NCBI RefSeq assembly: GCF_026790065.1
Contig: NZ_JALAMO010000001.1
Coordinates: forward strand, 1 to 64,000
Source of the DNA: Bacillus sp. N13C7
GTDB lineage: Bacteria; Bacillota; Bacilli; Bacillales; Bacillaceae
Length of the DNA stretch: 64,000 bases
Direction of reading: 5' to 3'
Under the pieces are notes generated by a model. The model ran no database searches and had not been told where the DNA came from. It saw only the letters and a list, made by a program, of their open reading frames with translations. Below are positions 53,866 through 63,525 of this stretch, one piece after another. The position numbers and the translations under genes are program-made. Every line of letters starts with the position of its first letter. Position 1 is the first letter of the stretch.

Positions 53866-54366
53866 ATGAAGAAAAAACAAACAACAAAAGCGTTGCTTGT
53901 CACATGCATAACTGATCATAAACAAGATTTCTACAGGTTGGCTTTCAGTTATGTGAAAAATCAAGATGACGCATTAGATATTGTTCAGGAATCTATAAAA
54001 AAAGCGCTGAGCTCAGTTGAATCGGTCAGAAACCCTGAGACGATAAAAAGCTGGTTTTATAAAATTTTAGTACGGACAGCTATTGATTTTTTACGCAAAC
54101 AAAAAAAGATAAAAGTGATGGATGACGAAACGATAGAGTTTTTAAGCAAAGGAAAGGAAGACCATTACAAGGATACCGATCTCCATGAAGCGCTTGACGA
54201 ATTGCCGTACCGCTATAAAACCATTATTATTTTGCGTTTTTTTGAAGACCTCAAATTAGAAGAAATTGCGGAAATCACAGGAGAAAACACGAATACCGTC
54301 AAAACGCGCCTCTACAGAGCATTAAAACTGATGCGCATTCAGTTGACGAAGGAGGATCTTTCCTAA
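53866..54366 (+). CDS. sigV: ECF sigma factor SigV
   Basis: 166 residues. Region 2 (about 15-85; YVKNQDDALDIVQESIKKAL) and region 4 (about 105-160; LKLEEIAEITGENTNTVKTR). Held inactive by RsiV; lysozyme binding to RsiV triggers its cleavage and frees SigV to switch on oatA and dltA-type resistance. ATG after AAGGAGCCC. Stop overlaps the rsiV start by one base. Confidence 0.94.
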   Translation: MKKKQTTKALLVTCITDHKQDFYRLAFSYVKNQDDALDIVQESIKKALSSVESVRNPETIKSWFYKILVRTAIDFLRKQKKIKVMDDETIEFLSKGKEDHYKDTDLHEALDELPYRYKTIIILRFFEDLKLEEIAEITGENTNTVKTRLYRALKLMRIQLTKEDLS

Positions 54367-55223
54367 TGGATAAGAGATTGCAGCAATTAAGAGAAGAATA
54401 TAAAAATGTTCAGATACCGAAAGAACTTGATATCATTGTTGAAAAAGCCCTTCAGCAAAAACCAAAAAAGAAAAGAATCGTCATGTGGCCGACATCAGCA
54501 GCTGTCGCGGCGGCTATTTTATTCACTGCACTTGTCAACATCAACCCAGACGCAGCTCAAGCGATGTCAAGAATCCCTGTCATCGGCAAGATTGTCAAAG
54601 CCATCACTTTTATCGAGATCAAAGAAGAGAAAGATCAATCGAGCATTGATGTCAAAACACCTGCACTGTCCGGACTTTCTAATAAAGAGCTTGAAAACAG
54701 CATTAACCAGAAATACTTGAAAGAAAGCAAGCAGCTATACAAAGAATTTATACAGGCCACATCCAAAAACAAAAAAGGACATCTCAGTATCTATAGTGAT
54801 TACGAGACAGTAACAGACACACCAGATTTACTCTCTATCCGGCGTGATATTGAAAAAACACAAGCATCTTCTTACACACAGAGCCGTTATATCACGATTG
54901 ACAAAGAGAATGATATCTTACTTACATTAAAAAGCTTATTCAAGGATGAGCGCTATATCAACGTGATCAGCCAAAACATCAAAGAACAAATGAAACAGCA
55001 AATGAAGGAAGATCCAAATAAAATATATTGGCTCACTGACGATGATGCAGAACCATTTAAACATATTCTTCCTGATCAAACGTTTTATATTACTGAAGAC
55101 CATAAACTTGTGATTTCTTTTGATGAATATGAAGTTGCCCCCGGCTATATGGGCGTTACTGAGTTTAAAATACCGACCAGCGTCATTTCAAACTTGCTCG
55201 TGGGAGAACGTTATGTTCGATAA
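54366..55223 (+). CDS. rsiV: Anti-sigma-V factor and lysozyme receptor
   Basis: 285 residues. Cytosolic sigma-binding N-terminus (about 1-38), one membrane helix (about 39-57, WPTSAAVAAAILFTALVNIN), then signal-peptidase site region AQAM and an extracellular DUF3298/PdaC-type lysozyme-binding domain (about 95-285). Overlaps sigV by one base, ensuring equal translation. Confidence 0.93.
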   Translation: MDKRLQQLREEYKNVQIPKELDIIVEKALQQKPKKKRIVMWPTSAAVAAAILFTALVNINPDAAQAMSRIPVIGKIVKAITFIEIKEEKDQSSIDVKTPALSGLSNKELENSINQKYLKESKQLYKEFIQATSKNKKGHLSIYSDYETVTDTPDLLSIRRDIEKTQASSYTQSRYITIDKENDILLTLKSLFKDERYINVISQNIKEQMKQQMKEDPNKIYWLTDDDAEPFKHILPDQTFYITEDHKLVISFDEYEVAPGYMGVTEFKIPTSVISNLLVGERYVR

Positions 55224-55227
55224 TTTC

Positions 55228-55262
55228 AAAAACATCCATCTCCTATCATGGATGTTTTCTCT
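55228..55262 (+). terminator. Attenuator-like hairpin between rsiV and oatA
   Basis: AAAACATCCAT-ctcctatc-ATGGATGTTTT with TCTCTCTTCT after it. It could reduce read-through from sigV-rsiV into oatA. Confidence 0.6.
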
Positions 55263-55331
55263 CTTCTCGATTTGACATCGTACTTTGCATCAAAACAACG
55301 AGATTATCTGCACACAATTGGAGGAATACCC

Positions 55332-57245
55332 ATGTATCACAAGACACAAAATCACCGATACATCCCTGGACTCGATGGCCTTCGGGCTTTTGCCGTCCTG
55401 TCCGTTATCGCTTATCATCTAAACTTCAATTGGGCTAACGGCGGCTTCATTGGAGTTGATCTCTTTTTTGTTTTATCCGGCTATTTAATTACATCCATTC
55501 TATTGCCGGCACATGGAAATGATATCAGCCTTGATTTTCGGGACTTTTGGGTGCGCCGTATTCGGCGGCTTCTGCCGGCGGCTTACCTTATGATCTTTTC
55601 TGCTGTTATTTGGATTGTATTGTTTGACAGGGAACTATTGCACACGGTTCGAGGAGATGCCATTTCCTCTCTCTTTTATATGAGTAATTGGTGGTTTATC
55701 TTTCATAAATTATCATATTTTGATAGTTTCGGTTCCCCGTCGCCGCTCAAAAATCTTTGGTCTCTGGCGATCGAAGAGCAATTTTATATCGTATGGCCAA
55801 TATTCTTGGTTGTTGGAATGTACATATTCAAAAGCCGTGCCAAATTGGCGGCAGCGGTATCCTTGCTTGCGCTTTGTTCAGCCGTGATGATGAGCATACT
55901 ATATGAACCTGGCGGAGATCCGAGCCGTGTGTACTACGGCACAGATACTCGTTCGTTTGAACTTCTCATCGGATGCGCCTTGGCTCTGGTATGGCCGATG
56001 AAAAGGCTGTCTTCCAACAGGCTGCCAAGCAAACTGAAGCACACTTTGCACGCCACTGAATTTTTGGCGTTTTGCATTTTAGTGTTATGTGTCTATTTCA
56101 CAGATGAATACGAACCTTTTCTTTACAGAGGCGGAATGCTTTTGATAAGCATGGTTGCCGCCATCCTTATTGCATGTGTTTGCCATCCGAGCAGCTTTTT
56201 AGGCAATCTGCTTTCATGGAAGCCGCTCCGTTGGCTTGGAACGAGGTCTTATGGGATTTATCTTTGGCATTATCCTGTTATTGTGTTAAGCACGCCAGTT
56301 CAAGAAATCGGAAACCCTGTTTTATGGCATATCGTGCTAAAGGTCATTGTTACATTTATACTCGCTGAGCTTTCCTATCATTTTATTGAGAAGCCTGTAC
56401 GGACACAGGGATTTAAATCATTTTTCCGCCGTACCTTTATACATAGAATAAGAGAATGGAAAACAACATCAGTCATCAGCAAAATGTCAATTGGCTTTAT
56501 GATTCTCGCTATTATGGTTTTTGCGGGAGGACTGTCTGGTCTAGCCGGAGAGCAAAAGCACCCTACCAAATGGACGTATAGTTCACAAAAGAATGCTGAT
56601 GCCAGCCAGGCATCTGACAATAGAAAAAGCACTGCAGCTGACAAAGACAAGGAAGACGCTCCTGATGAAAAGACAACAGAAGCCAAAGAAGCTCAAAAGG
56701 AAAACAAAAAGCTCGGAAACGAGTCTACTAAGCATAAAGACATGCAATCTCAACAGGCGAAAGAACCCGCAGACTCTGATAAAGAAGTGTTGGCTATAGG
56801 AGATTCCGTCATGCTGGATATTGCCTCATACCTCCGTCAATCCCTTTCAAATGTTACGATTGATGGAAAGGTGGGGAGACAAATGTCTCAAGCCCTGGAA
56901 CTCACTCAGGATTACAAGTCATTTAATCAGCCGAACAAGGCTGTCATTATTGAGCTGGGTACCAATGGCTACTTTACAAACAGCCAAATCGAACAATTGC
57001 TTGAATCTTTCTCAAAAGCTCATATCTACCTTGTCAATACACGGGTTCCCCGCCAATGGGAAAGCAAAGTAAATCAATCTTTGCAGCAACAGGCAAGCGC
57101 ACACCAAAATGTTACGTTAGTTGACTGGCATACAGAAGCTCTTCAGCATCCGGAATATTTCGCCCCAGATGGCGTACACTTGGTTCCTAAAGGCGCTAAA
57201 GCTTTGACTGGTCTTATCGTTCAGGCCATGAAGTCGTTTTTGTAA
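55332..57245 (+). CDS. oatA: Peptidoglycan O-acetyltransferase
   Basis: 637 residues from ATG at 55332 after TTGGAGGAA; the longer frame from 55248 starts in the hairpin. Acyltransferase-3 membrane domain with about ten helices (1-400; GLDGLRAFAVLSVIAYH at start), a Lys/Glu-rich linker (about 425-480) and an extracellular SGNH domain: Ser in AIGDSVMLD (about 487-495), LGTNGYFTN (about 545-553) and the Asp/His pair in APDGVHLVP (about 613-621). Acetylates muramic-acid 6-OH, blocking lysozyme. Third gene of the sigV operon. Confidence 0.93.
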   Translation: MYHKTQNHRYIPGLDGLRAFAVLSVIAYHLNFNWANGGFIGVDLFFVLSGYLITSILLPAHGNDISLDFRDFWVRRIRRLLPAAYLMIFSAVIWIVLFDRELLHTVRGDAISSLFYMSNWWFIFHKLSYFDSFGSPSPLKNLWSLAIEEQFYIVWPIFLVVGMYIFKSRAKLAAAVSLLALCSAVMMSILYEPGGDPSRVYYGTDTRSFELLIGCALALVWPMKRLSSNRLPSKLKHTLHATEFLAFCILVLCVYFTDEYEPFLYRGGMLLISMVAAILIACVCHPSSFLGNLLSWKPLRWLGTRSYGIYLWHYPVIVLSTPVQEIGNPVLWHIVLKVIVTFILAELSYHFIEKPVRTQGFKSFFRRTFIHRIREWKTTSVISKMSIGFMILAIMVFAGGLSGLAGEQKHPTKWTYSSQKNADASQASDNRKSTAADKDKEDAPDEKTTEAKEAQKENKKLGNESTKHKDMQSQQAKEPADSDKEVLAIGDSVMLDIASYLRQSLSNVTIDGKVGRQMSQALELTQDYKSFNQPNKAVIIELGTNGYFTNSQIEQLLESFSKAHIYLVNTRVPRQWESKVNQSLQQQASAHQNVTLVDWHTEALQHPEYFAPDGVHLVPKGAKALTGLIVQAMKSFL

Positions 57246-57385
57246 GAAATAGGCCCTATTTTTAAACATGGGCGTCATAAACATCCATTGAAAGCTGCCT
57301 GAAGTCTTTAATCATCTCCTTTTTCAAGGCAAACCCGATGTTTACATGTCGTTTACGTAAGGGTAAGCCAAAATAGAATGGAGGG

Positions 57386-57679
57386 ATGATAGTGGCAGTG
57401 AACGAAGAACATGATATCAAAAGAGAACTCAATCGATACGAGCTTTTTTTCAAAAAACGATATAAAATTCTTTATACAGTCAATGATTTTATCATTGGTG
57501 CTTTGTTTCTTGTCGGAAGCTTTTTCTTTTTTTATGACCAGTTAATGTCGGCAGGGATATGGCTGTTTGCGATTGGGAGCTTGCTGCTGCTAATCAGGCC
57601 GACGATTCGTTTGATTCATGACTTTCATTACAGAAAACATGTGGAACACCAGTTTAAACATCGATCTTCAGCCGATTAA
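57386..57679 (+). CDS. yrhK: YrhK-domain membrane protein
   Basis: 97 residues (GTG at 57392 or ATG at 57386, both after GGAGGG). Two membrane helices (about 32-50 and 58-76) with LFFKKRYKILYTVNDFIIGA and a C-terminal RPTIRLIHDFHYRKHVEHQF, the YrhK signature. Function unknown; in B. subtilis found beside the sigV operon. Confidence 0.85.
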   Translation: MIVAVNEEHDIKRELNRYELFFKKRYKILYTVNDFIIGALFLVGSFFFFYDQLMSAGIWLFAIGSLLLLIRPTIRLIHDFHYRKHVEHQFKHRSSAD

Positions 57680-57837
57680 TCCTTAGGCTTATGGCCTTTA
57701 GGGATTGAATATTTGTTATCGAAAACAACTGACAAGAAAAGCACAATATACAAAAACAATACTTTTTGACTATTTATTTTAAAAAATAAGGCAAAAAACC
57801 TAAACTTTTGTCCCTGTATGACGATATTAATCATAAG

Positions 57838-57899
57838 GCCGGCGCGATACTCCCTATAACATCCTTTTCAGTAGATTTCATTATCGTGCCGGTTTTCTC
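57838..57899 (+). terminator. Terminator after yrhK
   Basis: Stem CCGGCGCGATA ... TATCGTGCCGG then TTTTC, with a ~30-base loop. Confidence 0.55.
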
Positions 57900-57912
57900 G
57901 CATGCAAAGCTA

Positions 57913-57945
57913 TCCCGCCTATCTCATTGATGGCGGGATTTTATT
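57913..57945. terminator. Terminator of cypB, usable on both strands
   Basis: TCCCGCC-tatctcattgat-GGCGGGA followed by TTTTATTTTTTA on the plus strand; short GCTTTG tail on the minus. Confidence 0.65.
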
Positions 57946-57950
57946 TTTTA

Positions 57951-60900
57951 TTACATTCCTGACCAAACGTCTTTAACATAGCGTTTTTGTTCTTGCAGCT
58001 TCTGCAGCCATGCGGCTGATTCTTCCTGATTTGCTCCTTTTTCAGTTTCATACGCCCGTCGCAAAGTATTCTCTACATCAGGAGCCATTCGCGATCCATC
58101 ACCGCATATGTAAATGTGGGCCCCTTTTTCAATGAGGGTCATCAGCTTCTGTGCATCTTGTTTAAGCAAATGCTGAACATATTCTTTTTGTTCGGTTTCA
58201 ACACGTGAATAGCATCGGCGGATTGTGACCAAGCCTTCCTGTTCCGCTTGATCCAGCTCTTCTCTATAAAGATCATCATGATCGGGGCACCGGCAGCCGA
58301 AGTATAAAAGAGCTTCACCAAGCGTGCTTCCTTCCTTCTTCAAAACAGATCTTGCCTGAATAAAGCCCCTGAATGGCGCAATTCCTGTACCCGGACCGAC
58401 CATAATCAGAGGCGTTTCCGGGTCATACGGCATCTGGAACCCGGATTGCGGCGTTCGGATGAAACAGGCTGCTGCATCCCCGGTTTTCAGCTCTGCTAAG
58501 TAATTTGAAGCGACTCCCCGGTACTCTCCTCGCCCGCTCCAGGCCGAGGCTTTGATAACGCCTACTGTCATGCTCACGATATGGGCATAGACTTTCGGTG
58601 AGCTTGAAATGGAATAATATCTCGGTTTTAAAGATGGCAAAAGTTCTAAAAACCGCTCAAACGGCATTTCGCAGGCAGGATAATCCTCTAAAAGATCAAG
58701 CATAGTGAGACGCTTTGCCAATACCTGTTCTTTATAAATGCCATCATCGGAAACGAGCTGTTCCAGCTCTTTTTGATGCGGCGGACAGACTGTATAAGAA
58801 GCCAGTTCCCGAAGCTGAAGCCTTGAAGCCGGTTCCTGCAGCTCCACATAGGAAGACAACAAATCTCCCACTCTGATCGGCCGATTCATCGGCAGATGAG
58901 CCATATGAGCGCTTCCGCTTATTTTTATCACATGATTGGACTGAAAACCGAATCGGGTGAGAACCCGCTGAACAAGCTCCCGGCTGTTTTTCGGCAGTAT
59001 TCCAATATGATCGCCTTCTTTATATGTTTTGTCATCAGGAAGCTGCAATTCAATATGTCGGGTGGAACGCGGACTATCAGCTGCCTGGAGCTCCCGGTTC
59101 TCCAGGACAATCCCTTCAAACGCGCCATAGGCCTTGGCAAGCGGCGTTTCCGTCGCCTCACTGAGAAAAGTAATTGATAATGAAGGCTTATCTTCTTTTT
59201 CTGATATTTCGTTTATATCAAATGCTTCCATCGTTTCCTTCCAGAAGCGGTTTTCCCAAGACTCGCGATGGCTTTCAAAATCATCAGCGGCATCACCTTC
59301 CCCAATCGGTGTTAAACGTGATGCCCCTTTCGCTTGCATCATGTTATCTATAAGGCGTGGAATCCGCTGATACGTTGATGCCCAGCTTCGGTTTCCGCAG
59401 CCGAATACCGCATAGGAGACACCTTTCAATCGGCCTTCCTCAAGCTCTTCCAGCCACTCTATAAAGCCGGCAGCATTATCAGGCGGCGCCCCATTATAAG
59501 AAGCCGTAACGATGACGACAGCACCTTGTTCAGGAAGCTTGCCAATGTAATCATCAAGCGGGGCTGTTTCGGCTGTAAAGCCCAGCTGGCGGCCGTAAGC
59601 AGCCAGTTCTCCGGCTATTCCTTCCGCTGTCCCAAGGTTTGAGCCGTAAAGAACAAGTAAAGGTGTACCGTGTTTAGGTTTTGTTTCTTTTGGCTTCGTT
59701 TCCGTTTTGATGTCAGCCTGTTCTTTTCTCTGTACACTCATTGCCGCTGTTTTCCGCGGTTTCACAGTAATTTTAAAATCATCCGGCTTGATCGTTAATG
59801 CTTCTTTGATTTTCAGTTCGTATCCAGTATGGTTGATCAAATCAAAATGCTTTAATACAAGACCGAGAACCATTGTCGCCTCTTGGAGAGCAAACTGCAT
59901 GCCGATACAAGCACGCTGCCCGTTTCCAAACGGCTTATACGCATGGTGAGGAATACTCGAAGGATCTTCAAACCGTTCCGGGCGAAAATCTTCTGCATCC
60001 TCCCCCCAAGCGTTTTGATCCCGGTGCAGTTTTGGAATCAAAACAGTGACAGGCTGCCCTTTGCTTATCGGATATTCCCCGCCTAGAACAGTATCTTCCT
60101 TGGCATAGAGAGAAAAGGCCGGAGCTGTTGGATACAGCCTGAGTGTTTCATTTAAAACCATCCGAATGTATTTCAGCTGCTGGATTTGTTTATATTCCGG
60201 CGTGTCTGTTAACACACGATCCGCTTCTTCTTGCGCTTTTTTCAGTTTTTCAGGATGTGCAAGCAGACAGTAAATCGCAAAGGAAAGCAAACCGCTTGTT
60301 GTTTCATGCCCGGCAATTAAAAATGTGATAATTTGGTATCGAATGTTTTCATCATCAAGCGTTTCACCCGTTACAGGATCTTTTGCATAAAGCATGAGCG
60401 ATAAAAGATCTTTAATGTCTTCATCCGGATTGGCTTTTCGCTCCGCTATCATTCTATCGACAAGGTCGTTCATGACATCTATATCCTTTTGAAATTGCAG
60501 CTTTGTTTTCACCATCACCTTATCTTGCAGGCCCAGTCTTTTCGATTGATTCATCGCCTCTTTTAAGGCACGGAGCATACTGGTGATAAACGGGTGCTGA
60601 GAGTCACGGTAAAAACTGTTAAAGCGATAGTTAAACCCGCATAGCCCGATCGTATCAAGCGTCAAACGGGTCATGTCGTCCGCCACATCAATTTCTTCAT
60701 TGGGATTAAGCCGGCTCCATTTTTGAATCAGCTGGGTTGCAATATCGAGCATCATCGAATGATAGCCTTTCATCGCTTTTTGACTGAAACTCGGCAGTAA
60801 AATGCGGTGTGCTTTTTGCCAGTTCGGTTCGTGGGTCCAGCTTGTAAATAAACCGTCTCCGCCGAACTCACGCACCTTTAGCAAGCCTTTGCCAAGGTTT

Positions 60901-61112
60901 TTGTCAAAGCGTCTTTCGTCACACACTTCAGCCACGAGATTGTGGCCGGATACAAAAACACTGGACACCCCTGGAAAATCGAAACGGAAAATCGGCCCCA
61001 ATTCATCAGCTATCCTCCACAAGGATTGAGAAAGCTGTTCTTTTTCCAGGTGCGGAAGATTTTTTAAAGGTCCGTATGTTTTCGGCTGAGGTATTGCGCT
61101 TGCCTGTTTCAT
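57951..61112 (-). CDS. cypB: Self-sufficient cytochrome P450:NADPH-P450 reductase (CYP102A3)
   Basis: 1,053 residues from ATG at 61112, seven bases after AAAGGAAG. P450 domain (about 1-460) with I-helix AGHETTS (about 265-271), ExxR in NETLRLYP (about 320-327) and heme loop [10 protein letters not shown] (about 394-403). Flavodoxin domain from about 485 ([13 protein letters not shown]) and ferredoxin-reductase FAD/NADPH domain to the end ([31 protein letters not shown]). It hydroxylates mid- and long-chain fatty acids at sub-terminal positions. Repressed by BscR and induced by fatty acids. Confidence 0.96.
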   Translation of the reverse strand: MKQASAIPQPKTYGPLKNLPHLEKEQLSQSLWRIADELGPIFRFDFPGVSSVFVSGHNLVAEVCDERRFDKNLGKGLLKVREFGGDGLFTSWTHEPNWQKAHRILLPSFSQKAMKGYHSMMLDIATQLIQKWSRLNPNEEIDVADDMTRLTLDTIGLCGFNYRFNSFYRDSQHPFITSMLRALKEAMNQSKRLGLQDKVMVKTKLQFQKDIDVMNDLVDRMIAERKANPDEDIKDLLSLMLYAKDPVTGETLDDENIRYQIITFLIAGHETTSGLLSFAIYCLLAHPEKLKKAQEEADRVLTDTPEYKQIQQLKYIRMVLNETLRLYPTAPAFSLYAKEDTVLGGEYPISKGQPVTVLIPKLHRDQNAWGEDAEDFRPERFEDPSSIPHHAYKPFGNGQRACIGMQFALQEATMVLGLVLKHFDLINHTGYELKIKEALTIKPDDFKITVKPRKTAAMSVQRKEQADIKTETKPKETKPKHGTPLLVLYGSNLGTAEGIAGELAAYGRQLGFTAETAPLDDYIGKLPEQGAVVIVTASYNGAPPDNAAGFIEWLEELEEGRLKGVSYAVFGCGNRSWASTYQRIPRLIDNMMQAKGASRLTPIGEGDAADDFESHRESWENRFWKETMEAFDINEISEKEDKPSLSITFLSEATETPLAKAYGAFEGIVLENRELQAADSPRSTRHIELQLPDDKTYKEGDHIGILPKNSRELVQRVLTRFGFQSNHVIKISGSAHMAHLPMNRPIRVGDLLSSYVELQEPASRLQLRELASYTVCPPHQKELEQLVSDDGIYKEQVLAKRLTMLDLLEDYPACEMPFERFLELLPSLKPRYYSISSSPKVYAHIVSMTVGVIKASAWSGRGEYRGVASNYLAELKTGDAAACFIRTPQSGFQMPYDPETPLIMVGPGTGIAPFRGFIQARSVLKKEGSTLGEALLYFGCRCPDHDDLYREELDQAEQEGLVTIRRCYSRVETEQKEYVQHLLKQDAQKLMTLIEKGAHIYICGDGSRMAPDVENTLRRAYETEKGANQEESAAWLQKLQEQKRYVKDVWSGM

Positions 61113-61127
61113 TGACATCTTCCTTTC

Positions 61128-61718
61128 TTATTTTTGTGAAGTAAATGAATGAAGCCTAATGGCGTCCCAGCAGCATTGTTCTAATTCAGTAACTAAATCA
61201 GTATTCATCTCTATCTCACCCGTTTGGACGAGCTGATAGATCTTGAGAAATGCCCCTAACACAATGGCAATTAACACATTAGAGGGCAGGCTGCGAATCA
61301 CACCTTCCGCCTTTCCCTTGCTAAAATAGTCATCAAACATGCGAGTCAAATTTTCTATCATTTTTTTGCTTGTATTATTTAAGTAATGAGCGTCTTTTTT
61401 CATTTCAAGAAAAAAAAGCGCATAGTCGCTCTCCTTCGTAAATTGAACAAGACAGCAAAATACGTGGCGAAAGCCTTCTCTGACAGGCAATTCCGAAAAA
61501 TCCTGCTTCACCTTTTCCGTGAAACGCTGGATGCTTTCTTGAAACAATACGTTAACGAGCGTTTCTTTGCTGTCAAAATAGCGATAAATCGTGCCTGTCC
61601 CCACATGGGCTCGTTCAGCTATCATAGGGATAGTCGTAGCGTCAAATCCCCTTTCCGTAAATAGGGAGACCGACGCTTTCATAATCATGTCGTATTTACT
61701 GCTGGATGAGGATAGCAT
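61128..61718 (-). CDS. bscR: TetR-family fatty-acid-responsive repressor
   Basis: 196 residues. TetR helix-turn-helix [20 protein letters not shown] (about 26-45), then a helical ligand-binding domain. It is first in an operon with cypB (16 bases apart) and represses both through the palindrome at 61746. Unsaturated fatty acids relieve repression in B. subtilis (also called FatR). ATG just after AACATTACATG; ribosome site is weak (GGAGGTTTTAA). Confidence 0.94.
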   Translation of the reverse strand: MLSSSSSKYDMIMKASVSLFTERGFDATTIPMIAERAHVGTGTIYRYFDSKETLVNVLFQESIQRFTEKVKQDFSELPVREGFRHVFCCLVQFTKESDYALFFLEMKKDAHYLNNTSKKMIENLTRMFDDYFSKGKAEGVIRSLPSNVLIAIVLGAFLKIYQLVQTGEIEMNTDLVTELEQCCWDAIRLHSFTSQK

Positions 61719-61745
61719 GTAATGTTAAAACCTCCGATTCGTTGC

Positions 61746-61763
61746 GGAATGAATATTCATTCC
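61746..61763. promoter_or_regulatory. BscR/FatR operator
   Basis: GGAATGAATATTCATTCC, a perfect 18-base palindrome 28 bases before bscR, in the promoter leader. Confidence 0.9.
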
Positions 61764-61890
61764 TTTTGTTCATAAAAAACGATTCCGATCTGTTTGGAAC
61801 CACCTCTTTACCTTTGTTTATGGTATTAGTTTATATGATAAAAACTTTTTTTAATATAAAGTATATGCAAAAAATAAAAAATTAAGAAAA

Positions 61891-61924
61891 TATACCCAAA
61901 TCCCCAAATAAGGATTTGGATATA
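61891..61924 (-). terminator. Terminator of yrhH
   Basis: TATATCCAAATCCT-tattt-GGGGATTTGGGTATA followed by TTTTCTTAATTTTTT on the minus strand. Confidence 0.8.
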
Positions 61925-61941
61925 TTTCCCGAGAAATTTTT

Positions 61942-62484
61942 TTATTTAACAGCTACAATGCAAAGACAGGTATCACGCCTGATGACGGAAAGATCCCTGA
62001 AATACTGATCTTTGAGCAGTTGAATATACGTTTTCTCCTTTTCACCGGTATTGGCATCAATGCTGATGTAAAACCGGCCGTCAATTTGAAGCACCCGGTA
62101 AATTTCTCTTAATGCAAGCCTTATATCAGTGCAGCTCTGTACCGTATGTAAGGAGAACACTTTATTAAAGGTACGGTCATCAAAGGGAATGTTTTCAGGG
62201 TAGCCATGAAAAATCTCTCCTTTTCCCATGTTCTTTTGATTCGCCCGTGATATCTGTCTTACTTTTCGTTTTGATGGGTCAATGCTTTTTAAGCTTCCCT
62301 TTTCTAGTTTCTCGGTTATGGTCTTAAAGACAGTGCCCTTTCCGATTCCAATTTCTAAAATTCTGTCATTTTCTTGTATGTCTATAGAGTCAATCATCAT
62401 ATGCTCAATGGTTTTTGTTTGCTTATATTTCCGAGAAAATAATTTCAAAAGATTCGATCGTTTATAGAGTCTATTTTCTAGCAT
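61942..62484 (-). CDS. yrhH: SAM-dependent methyltransferase
   Basis: 180 residues from ATG at 62484 (AGGTG upstream). Class I Rossmann methyltransferase: motif I ILEIGIGKGT (about 42-51), acidic loop SIDPS (about 69-73) and NIPFDDRTFNKVFSLHTVQS (about 97-116). It resembles UbiE/YrhH-type enzymes; in B. subtilis it responds to cell-envelope ECF sigma factors. Substrate unknown. Confidence 0.86.
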   Translation of the reverse strand: MLENRLYKRSNLLKLFSRKYKQTKTIEHMMIDSIDIQENDRILEIGIGKGTVFKTITEKLEKGSLKSIDPSKRKVRQISRANQKNMGKGEIFHGYPENIPFDDRTFNKVFSLHTVQSCTDIRLALREIYRVLQIDGRFYISIDANTGEKEKTYIQLLKDQYFRDLSVIRRDTCLCIVAVK

Positions 62485-62671
62485 TTTAAACACCTGCTTT
62501 TGGTTTCCTATGCTTATTTATTATATTCATAAAATAAACATCACCTTCATTTTAAAAGGTGAATGAAGATATCAACTAGACGGCAATGTGTTTCAAAATG
62601 TTTCAATAGAACTGAACTTTTTCATTTTTTTCCGCAAAAGAAGCAGAAAACAAAGTGTTTTCTGCCTCTTT

Positions 62672-62830
62672 CTAATGCCAATGATAAGGGAATACATAAA
62701 CCCTTTGCTGCTGCATGGCCATCAACCTCTGCTGACGGAACGGATTTCCGTAACCGTGTTTGAAGGAATGCGGCATGGACGCATAACCGTGGCCAATCGA
62801 CGGCAGCCTTTTTTGATAATCGTTCATCAT
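62672..62830 (-). CDS. Small Gln/His-rich protein
   Basis: About 51-52 residues from tandem ATGs at 62830/62827, placed behind AGGCAGGTGATGG. It reads MMNDYQKRLPSIGHGYASMP then HSFKHGYGNPFRQQRLMAM and ends VYVFPYHWH. Tyr, Gln and His are frequent, as in small spore-coat proteins, but no family was recognised. It follows two other tiny ORFs on the same strand and may be co-transcribed with yrzI. Confidence 0.5.
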   Translation of the reverse strand: MMNDYQKRLPSIGHGYASMPHSFKHGYGNPFRQQRLMAMQQQRVYVFPYHWH

Positions 62831-62899
62831 GCCATCACCTGCCTTACCGTAACGTTGATTTATCATATGCAGGCAGGCATTTTCTTGACAGTTGCTTCG

Positions 62900-62953
62900 C
62901 TAAACTTGGTCCTTCTCCATTGTATAATGCATCAATAATTCCATTCTAAGCAT
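62900..62953 (-). CDS. Possible 17-residue ORF downstream of yrzI
   Basis: ATG at 62953 eight bases after a strong GAAGGGGG. The frame is MLRMELLMHYTMEKDQV. The ribosome site is as good as that of yrzI, 34 bases upstream, so translation is plausible despite the length. Confidence 0.35.
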   Translation of the reverse strand: MLRMELLMHYTMEKDQV

Positions 62954-62986
62954 ATGCCATTCCCCCTTCAGTTTTTTTTATAGCTG

Positions 62987-63136
62987 TTAGCGCCAGTTTG
63001 TTAAATAAAGATGCTTTAACTGAGACTCTTTCATTTCATCATAAATCTGCTCAATCTGCTGTTCTCGTTCGAATTCTTCCGGGCTTTTAAACCGTTTGTT
63101 AATCGTTAACGTTAAAAAGAACAGGTTAATCGTCAT
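62987..63136 (-). CDS. yrzI: YrzI-family small protein
   Basis: 49 residues from ATG at 63136 after AAAGGGGGTGA. It starts MTINLFFLTLTINKRFKSPE, a short hydrophobic segment, followed by a charged helix EEFEREQQIEQIYDEMKES and ends LTNWR. This is the YrzI small-protein pattern; function unknown. Lies between yrhH and yrhG as in B. subtilis. Confidence 0.8.
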   Translation of the reverse strand: MTINLFFLTLTINKRFKSPEEFEREQQIEQIYDEMKESQLKHLYLTNWR

Positions 63137-63176
63137 ATCGCTCACCCCCTTTCAAAGTCCGCTTCAAGCGAAATAA

Positions 63177-63253
63177 CCCGCGGCATTATTCCTTCTGCCG
63201 CGGGCAAATAAAAACCGCAGGCAAAAAAAGACACCAATGCCTCTACTGCCTGC
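63177..63253. terminator. Two tandem hairpins between yrzI and the next ORF
   Basis: CCCGCGGCA-ttattcct-tCTGCCGCGGG (63177-63204) and CCGCAGGCA ... TGCCTGCGG (63213-63253). On the minus strand the second stem is read first. They probably end the transcript of the ORF at 63285 and separate it from yrzI. Confidence 0.6.
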
Positions 63254-63284
63254 GGGGAGTTGCGTATGTCCGACTATTCCGAAT

Positions 63285-63401
63285 TTAATGCGTGCGATAA
63301 GCATCGGTTAAGGAAGGACACGAACTCTTCCACAGGCTGAATAAACCATGAACTTTTACTTGTGTATCACGTACAGGTTGACGTCGTTGTCTCATTGTCA
63401 T
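63285..63401 (-). CDS. Small basic ORF of unknown function
   Basis: 38 residues from ATG at 63401, nine bases after AAAGGAGG. It starts MTMRQRRQPVRDTQVKVHGL, continues FSLWKSSCPSLTDAYRTH. A neighbouring frame reads FIQPVEEFVSFLNRCLSHAL, which looks more protein-like and suggests a one-base shift near codon 20. Either reading gives a short peptide with a strong ribosome site. Confidence 0.4.
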   Translation of the reverse strand: MTMRQRRQPVRDTQVKVHGLFSLWKSSCPSLTDAYRTH

Positions 63402-63525
63402 TTTGATTCAGCCTCCTTTGCTTTTTCTTACTTTGTAAGTATATCCACCAAATTCCATTTTGTAAACATCTTTTTCTAAAAATGGACGGAAATTATGCAA
63501 ATCACCGAGTGGATTTGCCCTTTGT

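Noticed and set aside
63177-63253. Tandem hairpins as a CRISPR-like repeat
   Set aside because: The two stems differ in sequence and length, and there are only two; they read as terminators.
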